From assembly GCF_018732085.1 (NCBI RefSeq), contig NZ_CP076103.1:2976001-3040000 (forward strand): a DNA stretch of 64,000 nucleotides, given 5' to 3'. Each line of letters starts with the position of its first letter. Within the stretch, counting starts at the first letter, position 1. This document shows, piece by piece, positions 63,753 through 64,000 of this stretch. Source of the DNA: Lysobacter capsici (GTDB taxonomy: Bacteria > Pseudomonadota > Gammaproteobacteria > Xanthomonadales > Xanthomonadaceae). The notes beneath the pieces were generated by a model. The model saw only the letters and a list, made by a program, of their open reading frames with translations. It did no database searches and had not been told where the DNA came from. The position numbers were made by a program, and so were the translations under genes.

Positions 63753-64000
63753 ACGATCCGACCGGCGATCGCCTGCATACCCGTGTCGACGACACGCGAA
63801 TGAAGCGCGTGGTCGGCGACGTCTCTCTGACTTGCGAATGGGCTCGGGAACGCAGTTACGCCGGCGTGGATTACACGTTCGATCGAGCCGGAAACATGAC
63901 TCGGAGAAATCGATTCTTTTCAGCCCGGTCGAAGGTGAATGGCCGTATCGTACGCATCGTCCAAGAGACGCCCGAGGAAGGCGAAGGCGTCCGGCATTGG

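Overview
The window is about 64 kb of GC-rich DNA from a gammaproteobacterium. It is most like Xanthomonadaceae, probably Lysobacter or a close relative. The reasons are the codon use, REP-like intergenic palindromes of the GTGGGAGGGGCTTCAGCCCC type, an effector with a C-terminal XVIPCD-like domain (typical of the Xanthomonadales bacterial-killing type IV secretion system), and a type VI secretion block. The genus is an inference. No rRNA, tRNA, IS element, prophage or CRISPR array was seen.

Layout. (1) 1-2802: the 5' part of a PLP-dependent decarboxylase resembling sphingosine-1-phosphate lyase, a 1.2 kb stretch without a gene, and a small membrane protein. (2) 3103-12129: an MdtABC-type RND efflux operon with its outer-membrane lipoprotein; the first three genes overlap by ATGA. 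(3) 12347-16504: an EF-hand protein, an M23 peptidase, a ZntB-like transporter and a BenE-like transporter. (4) 16663-17319: a tandem array of paired REP-like palindromes. (5) 17317-37050: a Wzx/Wzy-type polysaccharide locus. On the minus strand, read from its 5' end, it has Wzb phosphatase, Wzc kinase, a WecA-WecB fusion, WecC, Wzx, an acyltransferase, a Wzy-like ligase/polymerase, a glycosyltransferase, a secreted TIM-barrel-like protein, a two-domain oxidoreductase, a heparinase II/III-like protein, a WbuB-like glycosyltransferase and a YdcF-like protein. Wza is divergent on the plus strand. An ops-like element lies in the long leader of the biosynthetic operon.

(6) 37304-39142: a secreted CocE-type hydrolase. 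(7) 39773-47682: a Wsp chemosensory operon that controls c-di-GMP. wspA, wspE, wspF and wspR are readable. The segment holding wspB, wspC and wspD (about 41.38-43.03 kb) is badly degraded: recognisable fragments remain in shifting frames, and wspD carries an internal imperfect tandem duplication. (8) 47897-49396: a probable type IV secretion effector with two HNH-like nuclease repeats and an XVIPCD-like tail; no immunity gene is evident next to it. (9) 49617-52866: a translationally coupled module of DUF4331, HupE/UreJ, a TTG-start membrane protein and a DUF4198 protein, probably metal-related. (10) 52955-63752: a type VI secretion block with a TagX-like M15 peptidase, PAAR, an unusual thiolase-fold protein, TssM, TagF, an OmpA-type protein and a broken vgrG start, next to two small membrane proteins.

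How the genes work together: much of the window concerns the cell surface and contact with neighbours. The Wzy-dependent locus would make and export a polysaccharide probably containing ManNAcA. The Wsp system would set c-di-GMP, a common control of exopolysaccharide, if it still works. The two secretion-linked regions would act against competing cells.
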